DNA from: Advenella incenata
Lineage (GTDB): Bacteria; Pseudomonadota; Gammaproteobacteria; Burkholderiales; Burkholderiaceae_B
Reading direction: 5' to 3'
Length of the DNA stretch: 64,000 nucleotides
Assembly (NCBI RefSeq): GCF_004217095.1
Contig: NZ_SHKO01000004.1
Coordinates: forward strand, 248,001-312,000
This document shows positions 24,204-34,454 of the stretch, one piece after another (the stretch's first letter is position 1; each line of letters starts with the position of its first letter). The notes under the pieces are model-generated. The model did not search any database. It was not told where the DNA came from and saw only the letters and a program-made list of their open reading frames with translations. A program made the position numbers and the translations under genes.

Positions 24204-26543
24204 TCATAGATCCAGGACGATGCGTTTGTCTTTGGCACGGGAGCAGCAACTCATCATTTTGTTGCCTGCCGCACGCTCGGTGCGCGTGAGTACGACATCC
24301 CGGTGATCCGGCTGACCGCTCACTACATTGACTTCGCAGGACCCGCAAAGGCCTTCTTCGCAATCGCTCTGGATGTCGATATTGGCGGCGCGCAAGGCCT
24401 GCAGCAGCGTCTGGTCTGCCGCAACGGTAACGGTAATGCCCGACTGCTTCAATTGAGCTTCGAAGGCGTGTTCCCTGGTCGGGTCCAGTTTGCCCAGGGT
24501 TGAATGAAAGTGTTCGATATGCAATGCGTCGTTGGGCCAGTTTTCACAGATTCTCTGCAGGCAGTCGGTCAGGCGCTGCGGCCCACAGGCATAGATCTGT
24601 GTATCGGCGTCTGGTGTAGCCAGCAGGCTGGCAAAGTCTGCGCGCCGGGCTTCATCGGCAGCATAGACATGCAGTCGCTCGCCATGATCCTGCAAGGAGG
24701 CCAGCAGTGCCATGCTCTTGCGGCTGCGACCGCAATAGTGGATCTGGTAATCAATCCCGCGGTTTTTGGCCGCCCGCGCCATGGCGCTGATGGGGGTAAT
24801 GCCGATTCCGCCGGCTATGAAGATGGCCTTTTTGGCCTGTTCATCGAAATGGAAGTGATTGCGCGGCCCACGAATATGCAAAGGGATGCCGCCACGGACA
24901 TGCTGATGCACCCATGCCGAGCCGCCGCGACCGGCATCTTCGCGCAATACGGCAATATCCAGAACCTGTGGATTTGCCGGGTCGCCGCAAAGAGAATATT
25001 GTCGCGAGATGCCCAGGTTGCCGCACACCAGGTCAATATGGGATCCTGGCGTCCAGCGCGGCAGGGTCTGGCCATCGGCCGCAGCCAGGCGGATTCGCAT
25101 GATATCGTCGGTGAGCATCTCGGTTTCCTGAACTACAACCTGACGCGATAGCGAATGGGTGGAAGGCTCGCCAAGCCGTATCAGATGCTGTCTGCCCAAT
25201 ATGGCGGGGTTATGGCGTTCCGGATTGGCTGCAGGATCCCAGTGCACCCATAAATGTTCCGGCCCACGGAATGAAGTGTTGGGTACATAGGTAAATGTCT
25301 GCTCCGACAATTTCAAATGAGGCAGGCGCAGGGTGAGTTCTTCAAGAAATATCTGCATCTCCATTCGCGCCAGATTCTTGCCCATGCATTGATGCGAGCC
25401 ATAGCCGAATGTGAGCTGGTCGCTGGCATTTTCGCGCCGGATGTCCAGCAGATCGGCATCAGCAAAATGACGTTCGTCATGATTGGCCGATGAGCTGACA
25501 ATCAGCAATTTTGAACCTGCCGCAATCTGGATTCCACCGATCTGCACATCGCGCGTTGCGAGTCTGCGCCATGCCGCGACCGAGCCATTATGACGCAGGC
25601 ATTCTTCCACTGCGTTCGGAATCAGGTTTGGATCCTCACAGATTTCCTGCCAGACATGGGGGTGCGATAGCAGCAACTTGATGGCATTGGCAGAGGCGTT
25701 GGCGGTGGTTTCATGCGCAGCCACAATGCCGGCCATCATCATGGAATGCAGGTAGGAGTCAGGCACCACCTCCGGATGCAATTGCTGCATGCGAATGCCG
25801 TATTGCATCCAGCCGGGCTGCTCTGGGTTCTTGCGCATCTTTTGCAGAATCTTGCCGGCCAACTGCCAGAAGTTGCCTACGGCATGGGCGACGGCAACTT
25901 GTTCTTCCGGCTTTGGGCGGCCCCAGGTATTAACGGTATGCGCGATGGAATACTTGCGCAAGGTGTCCATGTCTTCTTCGGGAACACCAAGAAAATGCAG
26001 GGCGACGGTCAACGGCACTTCCCACAGCATCTGTTCGACCAGGTCTGCCTTGCCATCGTTAATAAAGCGATCAACATATTGGCGGGTGAGCTGGCGCACC
26101 ATGGGTTCGTGATGCTTTAATGCGTCGATGGTAAACGGTTCCATGAGCAGGCGCCGCCGCGGCATGTGCGCCGGCTCGTCTTCATTGACCAGGGTGCGGC
26201 TCATGCCGTAATTGTAGGACTCCAGCACGGCATTGGCTTCTGGGCCGGTGGGTGTGATTTTTTCAAGTGCAATAGAGGGGCTGAAGGTGATGTTGTCACG
26301 GAATATCTGTTTGATATCCTCGTACCGGGTCACCACCCAGTATCCAAGTTTGGGACTGAAGAATACCGGTTCCTGTTCGCGCGACCATTTCACATACTCT
26401 GGCGGGTCCTGTTGGTAGGCATCTTCGAAGGGATCGAACTGCGCAGCGCGCTCGCTTACCGGGCAGCCCGGGGCCGCATTGGTGTGTGCGCCGGAATAAG
26501 GGCATTGCGCCTGCGTTGACTGCGAAGTGGGTTGGGTATTCAT
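24204..26543 (-). CDS. self-sufficient cytochrome P450 fused to a reductase, CYP116B-type
   Basis: A 779-residue single-chain monooxygenase: P450 heme domain (1-~445), FMN/NAD(P)H reductase domain (~465-680) and C-terminal [2Fe-2S] ferredoxin (~695-779). Visible motifs are the I-helix GIVAAHETT near 272-280, ExxR at about 314-317, heme loop FGYGSHQCMG with Cys386, FMN site RQYSL near 514, nucleotide site GGIGITPISAM near 578-588, and the cluster Cys728, 733, 736 with Cys766/767. This is the P450RhF/CYP116B layout. These enzymes need no partner protein and hydroxylate or dealkylate aromatics and related molecules. It starts 13 bases after the Bug receptor stop. The physiological substrate is unknown. 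Confidence 0.93.
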   Translation of the reverse strand: MNTQPTSQSTQAQCPYSGAHTNAAPGCPVSERAAQFDPFEDAYQQDPPEYVKWSREQEPVFFSPKLGYWVVTRYEDIKQIFRDNITFSPSIALEKITPTGPEANAVLESYNYGMSRTLVNEDEPAHMPRRRLLMEPFTIDALKHHEPMVRQLTRQYVDRFINDGKADLVEQMLWEVPLTVALHFLGVPEEDMDTLRKYSIAHTVNTWGRPKPEEQVAVAHAVGNFWQLAGKILQKMRKNPEQPGWMQYGIRMQQLHPEVVPDSYLHSMMMAGIVAAHETTANASANAIKLLLSHPHVWQEICEDPNLIPNAVEECLRHNGSVAAWRRLATRDVQIGGIQIAAGSKLLIVSSSANHDERHFADADLLDIRRENASDQLTFGYGSHQCMGKNLARMEMQIFLEELTLRLPHLKLSEQTFTYVPNTSFRGPEHLWVHWDPAANPERHNPAILGRQHLIRLGEPSTHSLSRQVVVQETEMLTDDIMRIRLAAADGQTLPRWTPGSHIDLVCGNLGISRQYSLCGDPANPQVLDIAVLREDAGRGGSAWVHQHVRGGIPLHIRGPRNHFHFDEQAKKAIFIAGGIGITPISAMARAAKNRGIDYQIHYCGRSRKSMALLASLQDHGERLHVYAADEARRADFASLLATPDADTQIYACGPQRLTDCLQRICENWPNDALHIEHFHSTLGKLDPTREHAFEAQLKQSGITVTVAADQTLLQALRAANIDIQSDCEEGLCGSCEVNVVSGQPDHRDVVLTRTERAAGNKMMSCCSRAKDKRIVLDL

Positions 26544-26556
26544 GATGTATCTCGGA

Positions 26557-27537
26557 TCAGTCCAGAGTAATGTTCAAGTCTTTGATCAGTTTGTGCCAGC
26601 GAGTGCGTTCGTCCTCAAGCAGCTTGCTGTATTGCTCGGGTGTATCACCCACCGGTTCGATGCCGAACTCGATCAGCTTTTTGTGTGTCGCCGGCTTGTT
26701 CAGGGCAGCAACAACGCTCTTATTGAGGCTGGCAAGAATGTCTGCAGGGGTCTTTGCCGGCGCCACCATCCCAACCAGCGCGGCCGCTTCCACATTGGGA
26801 TAACCGGATTCGGCAAAGGTGGGCACGTCAGGCAGTTGCGGCAAACGTTTGGCGCTGGCCACGGCCAGTGGACGTATTTTTTTGCCTTTCAGAAAACCGG
26901 CGCCCGCCGCCAGATCAACCATCATGGCCTGCACCTGGCCGCCGGCAAGATCTGTGAGCGAAGGGGCCGCGCCGCGATAGGGTACATGGGTCATTTTCAG
27001 GCCAGCTTCTGTCTGAAACAGCTCCATGGCCAGATGATGTGGGCTGCCGGCGCCTGCCGAACCATAGTTGATGCTGCCGTTGCTGCTTTTAACGTGCTCG
27101 ACAAAGTCTTTCAGGTTTTTGATATTGCTGGCCGGATTGACTACCAGAATCATGGGGAACCGTCCGAGCAGGGTAACCGGCGCCAGATCCGTGACCGGAT
27201 CATAGGAAAGTTTTTTGTACAGCGCTGAATTAAAGACCATGGTGCCGTTGTCAGCCGACAGCACGGTGTAGCCGTCGGCAGCGGAACGCGCCGTGTCGCT
27301 GGCCGCTATGGCGGTGTTGCCGCCGGGCTTATTGTCGATCACGACAGACTGTTTGATATCTTCCGACAGGCTTTGGCCGATAGTGCGGGCCAGGAAATCC
27401 GAACCACCGCCAGCGGGATAAGGCACGATCCAGCGTATCGGTTTGTCGGGGAATGACTGCGCCAGGGCAGGGGCCATGCCCAGGCTGCCGGCGACAATGG
27501 CCAGCGTACAGGATGTCAGGTAGGTGCGAATGCGCAT
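26557..27537 (-). CDS. Bug-family solute receptor of the P450 cluster
   Basis: A 326-residue periplasmic receptor. A Sec signal at about residues 1-26 ends ALAQS; IRWIVPYPAGGGSDFLART, VVIDNKPGGNTAIAAS and THVPYRGAAPSLTDLAGG are Bug hallmarks. It is the first gene of the minus-strand operon Bug-P450-iclR, with a 13-base gap to the P450. No transporter membrane subunits are nearby, so it is an orphan receptor. It may deliver the P450 substrate to a shared transporter (inference). Confidence 0.92.
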   Translation of the reverse strand: MRIRTYLTSCTLAIVAGSLGMAPALAQSFPDKPIRWIVPYPAGGGSDFLARTIGQSLSEDIKQSVVIDNKPGGNTAIAASDTARSAADGYTVLSADNGTMVFNSALYKKLSYDPVTDLAPVTLLGRFPMILVVNPASNIKNLKDFVEHVKSSNGSINYGSAGAGSPHHLAMELFQTEAGLKMTHVPYRGAAPSLTDLAGGQVQAMMVDLAAGAGFLKGKKIRPLAVASAKRLPQLPDVPTFAESGYPNVEAAALVGMVAPAKTPADILASLNKSVVAALNKPATHKKLIEFGIEPVGDTPEQYSKLLEDERTRWHKLIKDLNITLD

Positions 27538-27580
27538 GTTGTCTCCGTTATTGATATAGGTGCTGCGTGGGCGCTACTTT

Positions 27581-27610
27581 ATTGCGTAAATAATATACGC
27601 AATGCGTAAT
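27581..27610. promoter_or_regulatory. palindromic operator upstream of the P450 operon
   Basis: ATTGCGTA (27581-27588) and TACGCAAT (27596-27603) form a perfect inverted repeat with a 7-base AT spacer; a third half-site TGCGTAAT follows at 27603-27610. It lies 44-73 bases upstream of the Bug ATG, where a repressor would act. IclR proteins commonly bind such dyads, so the local IclR regulator is the natural candidate. Confidence 0.55.
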
Positions 27611-27911
27611 GAATACAACACAAATGAAATAAGGGTTTGCCCATGGCAACTGTGATTACAGTATCTGTGGCGGTCTGGCGCGACTTGCACGGCGCCGGGC
27701 AATGTTTGCCGCCTGCCGACTGGCAAATGCAGCGCTCGCTGACGGTGTAATTATTTAATAGGGTGTCTGTGCTTTAGCGGTCAGCTCGTGATCGCGGTGT
27801 TCAGTGGCAGGCACGGGGGCGTCCCGGCGCAGACAGCCATGGCCAGGGAATGACGTAGTGCTGACAGGGCCATCAATGGCCGCGCTGGCTGGGTATCGGT
27901 GCGGGCCAAAA

Positions 27912-27960
27912 CAGCAGTGGCCGCCCTGATCACCTGGGTGAAAAAGGGCGGCCACTGCTG
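27912..27960 (-). terminator. long perfect stem-loop, possible terminator of the aldo/keto reductase gene
   Basis: CAGCAGTGGCCGCCCT (27912-27927) is exactly complementary to AGGGCGGCCACTGCTG (27945-27960). On the minus strand the stem is followed by TTTTGG, a short T-run, about 90 bases after the aldo/keto reductase stop. The weak T-tail leaves a non-terminator role open. Confidence 0.5.
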
Positions 27961-28049
27961 GAGACGCTTGTTGGCGCCGCTTTCATTTCTTCTAGCGGCT
28001 TTTTACCTATGATTAGTGATATACGTAGTTATATGGATCGTTGCATGTA

Positions 28050-28907
28050 TCAATCGGGAATGGGCATACTCATGAGCTTGGCGATCCATTCCGGATCCTT
28101 GGGGTCACCGGCGCTGCGCTGGTTGGTATCCAGGGCATTGATGGCCGCCATCTGTTCTTCGTTTAACTCGAAATCGTATATCTGGAAGTTGCTCTCTACA
28201 CGGCTTGGTTTGCTTGAGCGTGGAATGGCCAGTGAGCCGCGCTGCAAGTGCCAACGCAGAATGACCTGGCCAACATCCTTGCCGTGGGACTTGGCGATTT
28301 CCTGAAGAACAGGATTGGTCAGCAGCGTAGCGTCGCCCCGTCCAAGCGGCGACCAGGCTTCAAGCAGAATGTCCTGTTCGTTCATATACTTGAGTAGCTC
28401 ACGCTGCTGAAACAGGGGATGTGTTTCCACCTGGTTCAATACCGGCTTGCTGTTGGAACTGGCTGCCAGTGCCTGCAGATGGTCGATTTCAAAGTTGCAT
28501 ACGCCGATGGCTTTGGTCAGGCCTTCGTCCTGCAGTTTTTCCAACGCCTTCCAGCTTTCCCTGAAGCCTTCGACCGGCCAGTGCAACAGATACAGGTCAA
28601 CATATTCAAGGCCCAGCTTTTTGAGTGATTTATCAAAGGCGCGCAGGGTTTGCTCGTAGCCGAAATCCGTTACCCAGACTTTCGTGGTCAGATGGTAGTG
28701 TTCACGTTTTAATCCCGATTCGGCCAGCGCCTTTCCAACAAAGGCTTCGTTCATATAACGGGCTGCCGTATCAATGACGCGATAACCGGTTTTGATGGCC
28801 TGGGTAACTGCGGGCACACAGATTTCTTCCTTGTCCAGTTCCCATGTTCCAAAGCCCAGCGAGGGGATGGTCTGGCCATTATTCAGCGTAAACGTTTTCA
28901 ATGACAT
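28050..28907 (-). CDS. aldo/keto reductase, 2,5-diketogluconate-reductase-like
   Basis: A 285-residue NADPH-dependent TIM-barrel reductase. The motifs are VIDTAARYMNEAFVGKAL with catalytic Asp and Tyr, TTKVW with the Lys, and YLLHWP with the His. The late segment AIPRSSKPSRVESNF binds the NADPH phosphate. I start at the ATG at 28907, preceded by AAGGAAT, rather than seven codons earlier. It resembles DkgA/DkgB-type enzymes, which reduce keto sugars and small aldehydes. It stands alone. Confidence 0.9.
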   Translation of the reverse strand: MSLKTFTLNNGQTIPSLGFGTWELDKEEICVPAVTQAIKTGYRVIDTAARYMNEAFVGKALAESGLKREHYHLTTKVWVTDFGYEQTLRAFDKSLKKLGLEYVDLYLLHWPVEGFRESWKALEKLQDEGLTKAIGVCNFEIDHLQALAASSNSKPVLNQVETHPLFQQRELLKYMNEQDILLEAWSPLGRGDATLLTNPVLQEIAKSHGKDVGQVILRWHLQRGSLAIPRSSKPSRVESNFQIYDFELNEEQMAAINALDTNQRSAGDPKDPEWIAKLMSMPIPD

Positions 28908-29222
28908 GTGTAATTCCTTGTCTGGCAAATTGGTTAAAAGGGTAGTGTACGTATGGTGAGCCTCATTACAGTTACCATACCAAAAACAAACGTCAGTTGT
29001 CTGACAATTGCATCGTGCCGAAAATATTCTGTGAAATCTGCTGTCGGATAATGGGGGCGATTTTCAGGCCTTGCTTAGCACCGGCCGATATGTGGATGAT
29101 GAAATCGTGGCGCGGCCCGTTGACGAGCAGCAGTGCTGGGTCAGCATAACGCGCCAGCACCGGATATGTCGGGCGAAAAAAGGCTGACCCGAACTCCTAA
29201 AAAGGACGGATCAGCCAGACGG
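28908..29222. other. intergenic region with a degenerate reading frame
   Basis: Between valS and the aldo/keto reductase gene, the minus strand is open from about 29193 to 28997. Its codon choice looks gene-like (reading includes LLLVNGPRHDFIIHIS and GLKIAPIIRQQ), but no plausible start with a ribosome-binding site is seen and its 5' end overlaps the valS terminator. It may be the remnant of an unidentified gene. The remainder up to 28997 probably holds the reductase promoter. Confidence 0.3.
29175..29216 (-). terminator. intrinsic terminator of valS
   Basis: On the minus strand GGCTGATCCG pairs with CGGGTCAGCC (one G-T pair) and is followed by TTTTTT. It begins 6 bases after the valS stop. 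Confidence 0.85.
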
Positions 29223-32063
29223 TTACTGCAGCCTTGCCTGCTGTCCGCGAATGCCTTCAAGGCGTTCGGTAAACTGGGCCAGGCGCTCTTTTTCCTGTTC
29301 AATGACATGACCCGGCGCACGTGCGACAAAGCCTTCGTTGGACAGTTTGCCTTGTGCCTTGGCAATTTCGCCTTCCAGGCGCTGGGCTTCTTTGGCTAGG
29401 CGAGCCAGTTCAGCTTCCTTGTCAATTTGCACGTTGAGCATCAACCGGGTGTTGTCCAGAATCTGAACGGGCGCACCCAGATCGGGCAGCAGATCAACAA
29501 CCTGTACCTCGCTCAGTTTGGCCAACGCCATCAGGTAAGGAGTATTGCGGTTGAGCATTTGGGCGTCGCCTTCGGCGAACAGGGGTACTTTCTGGGCCGG
29601 CGACAGGCTCATTTCTCCGCGCAGCGCACGAATGGCCTCTACCTGCGCCTTGAGTGTGGCGACCTGTGTTTCGGCAGCCTCGTCAATTAGCTCGCTGTTG
29701 GCAAGAGGATAGGGCTGAACGCTGATGCTGGCTGTCGTGCCCGCTGGCTTTTTGCCAGCCACCGGCGCCACTTTCTGCCACAGCGCTTCTGTGATAAACG
29801 GAATGATGGGATGGGCCATGCGCAAGATGGCTTCCAGCACCCGAATCAGCGTGCGGCGCGTGCCGTTTTGCTGCGCCTGGTTGCCATGCTGGATCTGAAC
29901 CTTGGCCAGCTCAACGTACCAATCGCAGTATTCGTCCCAGACGAACCGGTATATTGCATTTGCAATCATGTCGAAGCGATATTCATGAAACCCTTTCTGT
30001 ATATCTTCAAGGGTTTGCTGCAGGCGACTGGTAATCCAGCGGTCGGCAAAGGAAAGCTCGTTGTCGTCCTGATTGACTGCTTCGGCGTCCGGCACGTTCA
30101 TGAGCACAAAGCGGCTGGCATTCCATAGCTTGTTGCAGAAGTTGCGATAGCCTTCACAGCGCTTTAAGTCAAAGTTCATGTTTCTGCCCAGCGTCGCATA
30201 GGCAGCCATGGTAAAGCGCAATGCATCGGCGCCGTAAGGTGCAATACCGTCCGGAAATGCCTTGCGGGTATCCTTTTCAATCTTGCCTGCCTGTTTCGGG
30301 TTCATCAGGCCCGAGGTGCGCTTGGCGACCAGCGTGTCCAGATCAACGCCGTCGATCAGGTCGACCGGGTCGAGCGTGTTGCCCTTGGATTTACTCATCT
30401 TCTGGCCGTAGGCGTCCAGAATCAGCCCGTGCATATAGACATGACGGAACGGTACCTGGCCGGTCAGGTGCATGCTCATCATGATCATGCGGGCCACCCA
30501 GAAAAAGATGATGTCAAAGCCGGTGACCAGCACATTCGAAGGCATATAGCGTTTGAAGTCGGCGGTCTCGGCCGGCCAGCCCATGGTTGTAAAGGGTACC
30601 AGGGCCGATGAAAACCAGGTGTCCAGCACGTCGTCGTCGCGGCGCAGCGGCCCTGTCACGCCGGCTTTCTTTGCTTTGGTCTGCGCTTCTTGCTCGGTGC
30701 GGGCCACAAAAATCTGGCCGTCTTCTGCGTACCAGGCCGGAATCTGGTGACCCCACCACAATTGCCGGGAAATACACCAGTCCTGGATGTTTTCCAGCCA
30801 CTGGTTATAGGTATTGCTCCAGTTTTCCGGAAAAAAGCGCACTTCACCGTCGCGCACTACGTCGAGCGCCACCTGGGTAATGCTTTTGCCCGGGTTGTAC
30901 GTGCCTTCCGGAGCTGGCTTGCTCATTGCCACAAACCACTGATCGGTCAGCATGGGTTCAATGACCGATTTGGTCCGGTCGCCCCGCGGTACCATGAGTT
31001 TGTGCGGCTTGATGCTCTCCAGAAGCGATTGTGCCTCGAGCTCTGCAACAATTTGCTTGCGGGCTTCGAAGCGGTCCAGGCCCTGGAAGCGGGCGGGGGC
31101 GTCTTCGCTGATTTTTGCGTCCAGCGTCAGGATGCTGATCATATCCAGCTGATGGCGCTGGCCCACGGCATAGTCATTGAAATCGTGGGCGGGGGTTACC
31201 TTGACCACGCCGGTGCCGAATTCGCGATCGACATAATCGTCGGCAATCACCGGGATGTCGCGATCGCACAGGGGCAGACGCACTGACTTGCCAACCAGGT
31301 GGCTATAGCGTTCGTCTTCAGGGTGAACCATGACGGCAACATCGCCCAGCATGGTTTCGGGGCGGGTGGTGGCCACGACCAGATAGTCCAGTCCGTCTAC
31401 CGGTTCGGTAAGCGGATAGCGGATATGCCAGAGAAAGCCATCTTCTTCCTGGCTTTCGACTTCCAGATCAGAAACGGCCGTGCCCAGGACCGGATCCCAG
31501 TTAACCAGCCGTTTGCCGCGGTAGATGAGGCCTTGTTCGTACAGACGGACAAAGGTTTCTACCACGCCAAGGGACATCTGGCTGTCCATGGTGAAATATT
31601 CCCGTGGCCAGTCTGCCGACGCGCCCAGGCGTCGCACCTGAGCGGTGATCGTATTGCCCGATTGTTCTTTCCATTGCCAGACCCGCTCTACGAAAGCCTC
31701 CCGACCCAGGTCGTGGCGGGTGATTTTCTGGGCATCCAACTGGCGTTCAACGACAATTTGCGTGGCAATGCCGGCATGATCGGTGCCAGGCACCAGGACG
31801 GTGTCGCAGCCCAGCATCCGGTGGTAACGGGTCAGGCCATCCATGATCGTATGATTGAAGGCGTGCCCCATATGCAGTGTGCCTGTGACATTGGGGGGCG
31901 GAAACTGGATGGTATAGGGTTCGCCACTTTCCGGTGCGTCTGTGGAGGTGTGGCGGCCGGCCCGAAAGACGCCCATGCGTTCCCACTCATGGAGCCAGGT
32001 GCGTTCAAGCTCCTTGGGTTCAAAACTTTTGGGCAATTCGTCTGTGGCAGGTGTTTGAGTCAT
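29223..32063 (-). CDS. valS: valyl-tRNA synthetase
   Basis: ValS charges tRNA-Val. The 946-residue length is normal for class I ValS. The HIGH-like motif appears as [14 protein letters not shown] near residues 53-66 and the KMSKS motif as KMSKSKGN near 560. The editing domain lies between them and the C-terminal coiled-coil ([20 protein letters not shown]) is present. It is transcribed divergently from ndk and ends in its own terminator. Confidence 0.98.
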   Translation of the reverse strand: MTQTPATDELPKSFEPKELERTWLHEWERMGVFRAGRHTSTDAPESGEPYTIQFPPPNVTGTLHMGHAFNHTIMDGLTRYHRMLGCDTVLVPGTDHAGIATQIVVERQLDAQKITRHDLGREAFVERVWQWKEQSGNTITAQVRRLGASADWPREYFTMDSQMSLGVVETFVRLYEQGLIYRGKRLVNWDPVLGTAVSDLEVESQEEDGFLWHIRYPLTEPVDGLDYLVVATTRPETMLGDVAVMVHPEDERYSHLVGKSVRLPLCDRDIPVIADDYVDREFGTGVVKVTPAHDFNDYAVGQRHQLDMISILTLDAKISEDAPARFQGLDRFEARKQIVAELEAQSLLESIKPHKLMVPRGDRTKSVIEPMLTDQWFVAMSKPAPEGTYNPGKSITQVALDVVRDGEVRFFPENWSNTYNQWLENIQDWCISRQLWWGHQIPAWYAEDGQIFVARTEQEAQTKAKKAGVTGPLRRDDDVLDTWFSSALVPFTTMGWPAETADFKRYMPSNVLVTGFDIIFFWVARMIMMSMHLTGQVPFRHVYMHGLILDAYGQKMSKSKGNTLDPVDLIDGVDLDTLVAKRTSGLMNPKQAGKIEKDTRKAFPDGIAPYGADALRFTMAAYATLGRNMNFDLKRCEGYRNFCNKLWNASRFVLMNVPDAEAVNQDDNELSFADRWITSRLQQTLEDIQKGFHEYRFDMIANAIYRFVWDEYCDWYVELAKVQIQHGNQAQQNGTRRTLIRVLEAILRMAHPIIPFITEALWQKVAPVAGKKPAGTTASISVQPYPLANSELIDEAAETQVATLKAQVEAIRALRGEMSLSPAQKVPLFAEGDAQMLNRNTPYLMALAKLSEVQVVDLLPDLGAPVQILDNTRLMLNVQIDKEAELARLAKEAQRLEGEIAKAQGKLSNEGFVARAPGHVIEQEKERLAQFTERLEGIRGQQARLQ

Positions 32064-32245
32064 AGTATCAACAGTGGATGGGCCGGCAGTTTATGGCCGT
32101 CAGGCCCAAAGGGTCAGCAAAATGGTGAGTCTTTATCGAAAACCCTTATTTTAAGGTGTAGCGCCCTAATTTTGCATGTTAAAATGCCGAGTTAGTTAAA
32201 ACTTCGCAGAAGTAACTGTTTTCATTGAATATTTGGAGTAATTAA

Positions 32246-32653
32246 ATGGCTGTTGAACGTACGCTCTCTATCATCAAACCCGATGCTGTTGCCAAAAATG
32301 TAATTGGCCAAATCATTTCCCGCTTCGAAAACGCCGGCCTCAAAGTGGTTGAAGCTCGCATGCAGCAACTGAGCCAGGCCGAAGCCGAAGGCTTTTACGC
32401 CGTTCACAAAGAGCGTCCTTTTTTCAACGATCTGGTCAAGTTCATGATTTCCGGCCCCGTCTTTATTCAGGTTCTGGAAGGTGAAAACGCCGTCGCCAAA
32501 AACCGTGAACTGATGGGCGCTACAGATCCCAAGAAAGCCGACGCCGGTACCATCCGCGCCGACTTCGCCGACAGCATCGACGCCAACGCTGTACATGGCT
32601 CCGACGCCGCTGACACAGCAGCCAACGAAATTGCTTACTTCTTCAAGAAGTAA
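32246..32653 (+). CDS. ndk: nucleoside diphosphate kinase
   Basis: Ndk balances nucleoside triphosphate pools by phosphate transfer through a His intermediate. The 135 residues start [17 protein letters not shown], and NAVHGSDA near 114-121 holds the catalytic His. It lacks the last few residues of the usual 141-residue bacterial form and ends FFKK. TTGGAGTAATTAA precedes the ATG. It is the first gene of the housekeeping block, followed 43 bases later by rlmN. Confidence 0.97.
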   Translation: MAVERTLSIIKPDAVAKNVIGQIISRFENAGLKVVEARMQQLSQAEAEGFYAVHKERPFFNDLVKFMISGPVFIQVLEGENAVAKNRELMGATDPKKADAGTIRADFADSIDANAVHGSDAADTAANEIAYFFKK

Positions 32654-32696
32654 TAGGCTCGCTGAAAACGTGCTCCATTTTCCGCAAAAGGCTGTT

Positions 32697-33875
32697 ATGA
32701 CTACTACCGATCAACGCATCAATCTTCTGGGTGTCGAATCCGATTCGCTCGTCAAGCAGGTGGGTGCCTGGGGTAACAAGCCTTTTCGCGCGAAACAGTT
32801 GCTGCGCTGGGTACACCAGCGCGGCATCTCCGATTTTGACCAGATGACAGATCTGGCCAAGGGCTTTCGCAGCACGCTGACAGAACGCTGCACGCTGCAA
32901 ACGCCATCGGTTATTACCCAGAAAGTGTCTACAGACGGTACGCGCAAGTGGCTGTTTGATGTAGGTAATAATAATGCTGTCGAAACCGTATTTATTCCGG
33001 AAGATGACAGGGGAACCCTGTGCATTTCCAGTCAGGCCGGCTGTACCGTGGGCTGCCGTTTCTGCTCTACCGGTCACCAGGGGTTCAATCGAAATCTGAC
33101 CACAGCTGAAATTGTCGGCCAATTATGGAAAGCCCGTCACGACATTATGCAGGACAAGCCTGCCGCACGCCTGGCCGCCGCAGGGCAGGGGGAAGCCCCT
33201 GTCTCAGTACAGGACCAGGACCTTCGCGTCATCAGCAATGTCGTCATGATGGGAATGGGCGAGCCGCTCCTTAATTATGATCAGGTTCTGCCTGCATTGC
33301 AGCTTATGCTCGACGATAATGCCTATGGGTTATCGCGACGCCGCGTCACGGTGTCCACCTCCGGTGTCGTACCGTTTATGGACCGTCTGGCGCATGACTG
33401 CCCGGTTGCGTTGGCTGTATCGCTGCATGCGCCGAACGATGCGTTGCGCGATCAATTGGTGCCGCTCAATCGCAAATACCCACTGGCCGAACTTATTGCC
33501 GCCTGTAACCGCTATCTTGAGCATGCGCCGCGTGACTTCATCACCTTTGAATATGTCATGCTCGATGGCGTGAATGATTCAGATGAGCATGCTCGGCAAT
33601 TGATAGATATCACGCGCCAGGTCAAATGCAAGCTGAATCTGATTCCGTTCAATCCGTTTCCGGAGTCGGGGCTGAAGCGGTCCAGTAATGCACGCATTCG
33701 CCAGTTCTCCAGCTTGCTGGTGGATCACGGCGTGATTACCACGGTGCGTAAAACCCGAGGTGAAGATATTGATGCCGCCTGTGGACAGCTCGCGGGCGAC
33801 GTAAAAGACCGTACCCGCATCAGCGAACGCATGCAGGCCTTCAAATCCATTCCCATTACCGAGATTTCTTCATGA
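32697..33875 (+). CDS. rlmN: 23S rRNA/tRNA adenine-C2 methyltransferase RlmN
   Basis: A radical-SAM enzyme that methylates A2503 of 23S rRNA and A37 of some tRNAs. The 392 residues include the cluster motif [11 protein letters not shown] near residues 117-127 and the C-terminal Cys in DAACGQLAG that forms the methylated intermediate. I chose the ATG at 32697, preceded by AAAAGG, because the longer frame would overlap ndk. Its stop overlaps the next gene's start as ATGA. Confidence 0.96.
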   Translation: MTTTDQRINLLGVESDSLVKQVGAWGNKPFRAKQLLRWVHQRGISDFDQMTDLAKGFRSTLTERCTLQTPSVITQKVSTDGTRKWLFDVGNNNAVETVFIPEDDRGTLCISSQAGCTVGCRFCSTGHQGFNRNLTTAEIVGQLWKARHDIMQDKPAARLAAAGQGEAPVSVQDQDLRVISNVVMMGMGEPLLNYDQVLPALQLMLDDNAYGLSRRRVTVSTSGVVPFMDRLAHDCPVALAVSLHAPNDALRDQLVPLNRKYPLAELIAACNRYLEHAPRDFITFEYVMLDGVNDSDEHARQLIDITRQVKCKLNLIPFNPFPESGLKRSSNARIRQFSSLLVDHGVITTVRKTRGEDIDAACGQLAGDVKDRTRISERMQAFKSIPITEISS

Positions 33876-34396
33876 CCAACGAAACAGACATTGCCGCTGA
33901 TATGCCCCGTGAAGAGTCAGCTCCCGTACAGTCGCTGGGCCAGACGCTCGCGACGCTGAGGGCTGCCCGGGGTCTTACGCTGGCTGAAATCTCCAATCGC
34001 ATCAAGTTTTCCGAGACTCAGTTGCGCGCGCTGGAAAGTCAGAGCTGGGCATCGTTGCCCAGCGGCTTCATGTTGCGTGGCATGGTCAAGAAATATGCGC
34101 AGGTATTGGAAGCGGACGAACAGCCATTGCTGCAATTGCTGAGTCAGCAACCCGGCATCGAAGGCGGCCAGCAGGCTGTTGCTGCTTCTGCGGCTCCGAC
34201 CAATATCAATCTTAAACGCAGCACCGATTATGAAATCCGGGACAGTTACTCTCGGTCCGGGCGCTCCAGTGGTACAGGCTTGTGGCTGTTTGTTATCCTG
34301 CTTGTGCTGGTGGTTATTGCTGTCTACGGCTTTACCCGCGGCTGGTATACCTTGCAGGATCTCGGTCTCGAAAGCCTGCAGCACTGGTTTGAATAA
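33872..34396 (+). CDS. rodZ: RodZ-like helix-turn-helix membrane protein
   Basis: A 174-residue protein. A cytoplasmic HTH_25 domain ([20 protein letters not shown] near 22-41, then the [15 protein letters not shown] region) is followed by one transmembrane helix at about 135-156 and a short periplasmic tail. RodZ ties MreB to the elongation machinery. This version lacks the usual large periplasmic DUF4115 domain. It lies between rlmN and ispG, a very common rodZ location, and overlaps rlmN by 4 bases. Confidence 0.8.
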   Translation: MTNETDIAADMPREESAPVQSLGQTLATLRAARGLTLAEISNRIKFSETQLRALESQSWASLPSGFMLRGMVKKYAQVLEADEQPLLQLLSQQPGIEGGQQAVAASAAPTNINLKRSTDYEIRDSYSRSGRSSGTGLWLFVILLVLVVIAVYGFTRGWYTLQDLGLESLQHWFE

Positions 34397-34454
34397 CTGA
34401 TTCAATGGTGTCGCTGCAGTGCGCTGACCCGACTTCGGCAATACCACTCTGTTT

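Larger units (their letters stand above)
27538..28049. other. 512-bp region between the P450 and aldo/keto reductase genes
   Basis: It holds the palindromic operator (27581-27610) and a 16-bp perfect stem-loop (27912-27960). A possible 35-codon plus-strand ORF (27643-27750) begins MATVITVSVAVW and has AAGGG upstream. The small ORF has no recognised family and I do not call it a gene. Nothing else is convincing. Confidence 0.4.

Noticed and set aside
27643-27750. 35-codon plus-strand ORF after the P450 operator
   Set aside because: It has a possible ribosome-binding site, but its length and composition do not exceed chance; it is mentioned only in the intergenic entry.
30690-32195. Long plus-strand ORFs opposite valS
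   Set aside because: They mirror valS codons; ValS motifs are intact on the other strand and the ORFs have no recognisable domains.
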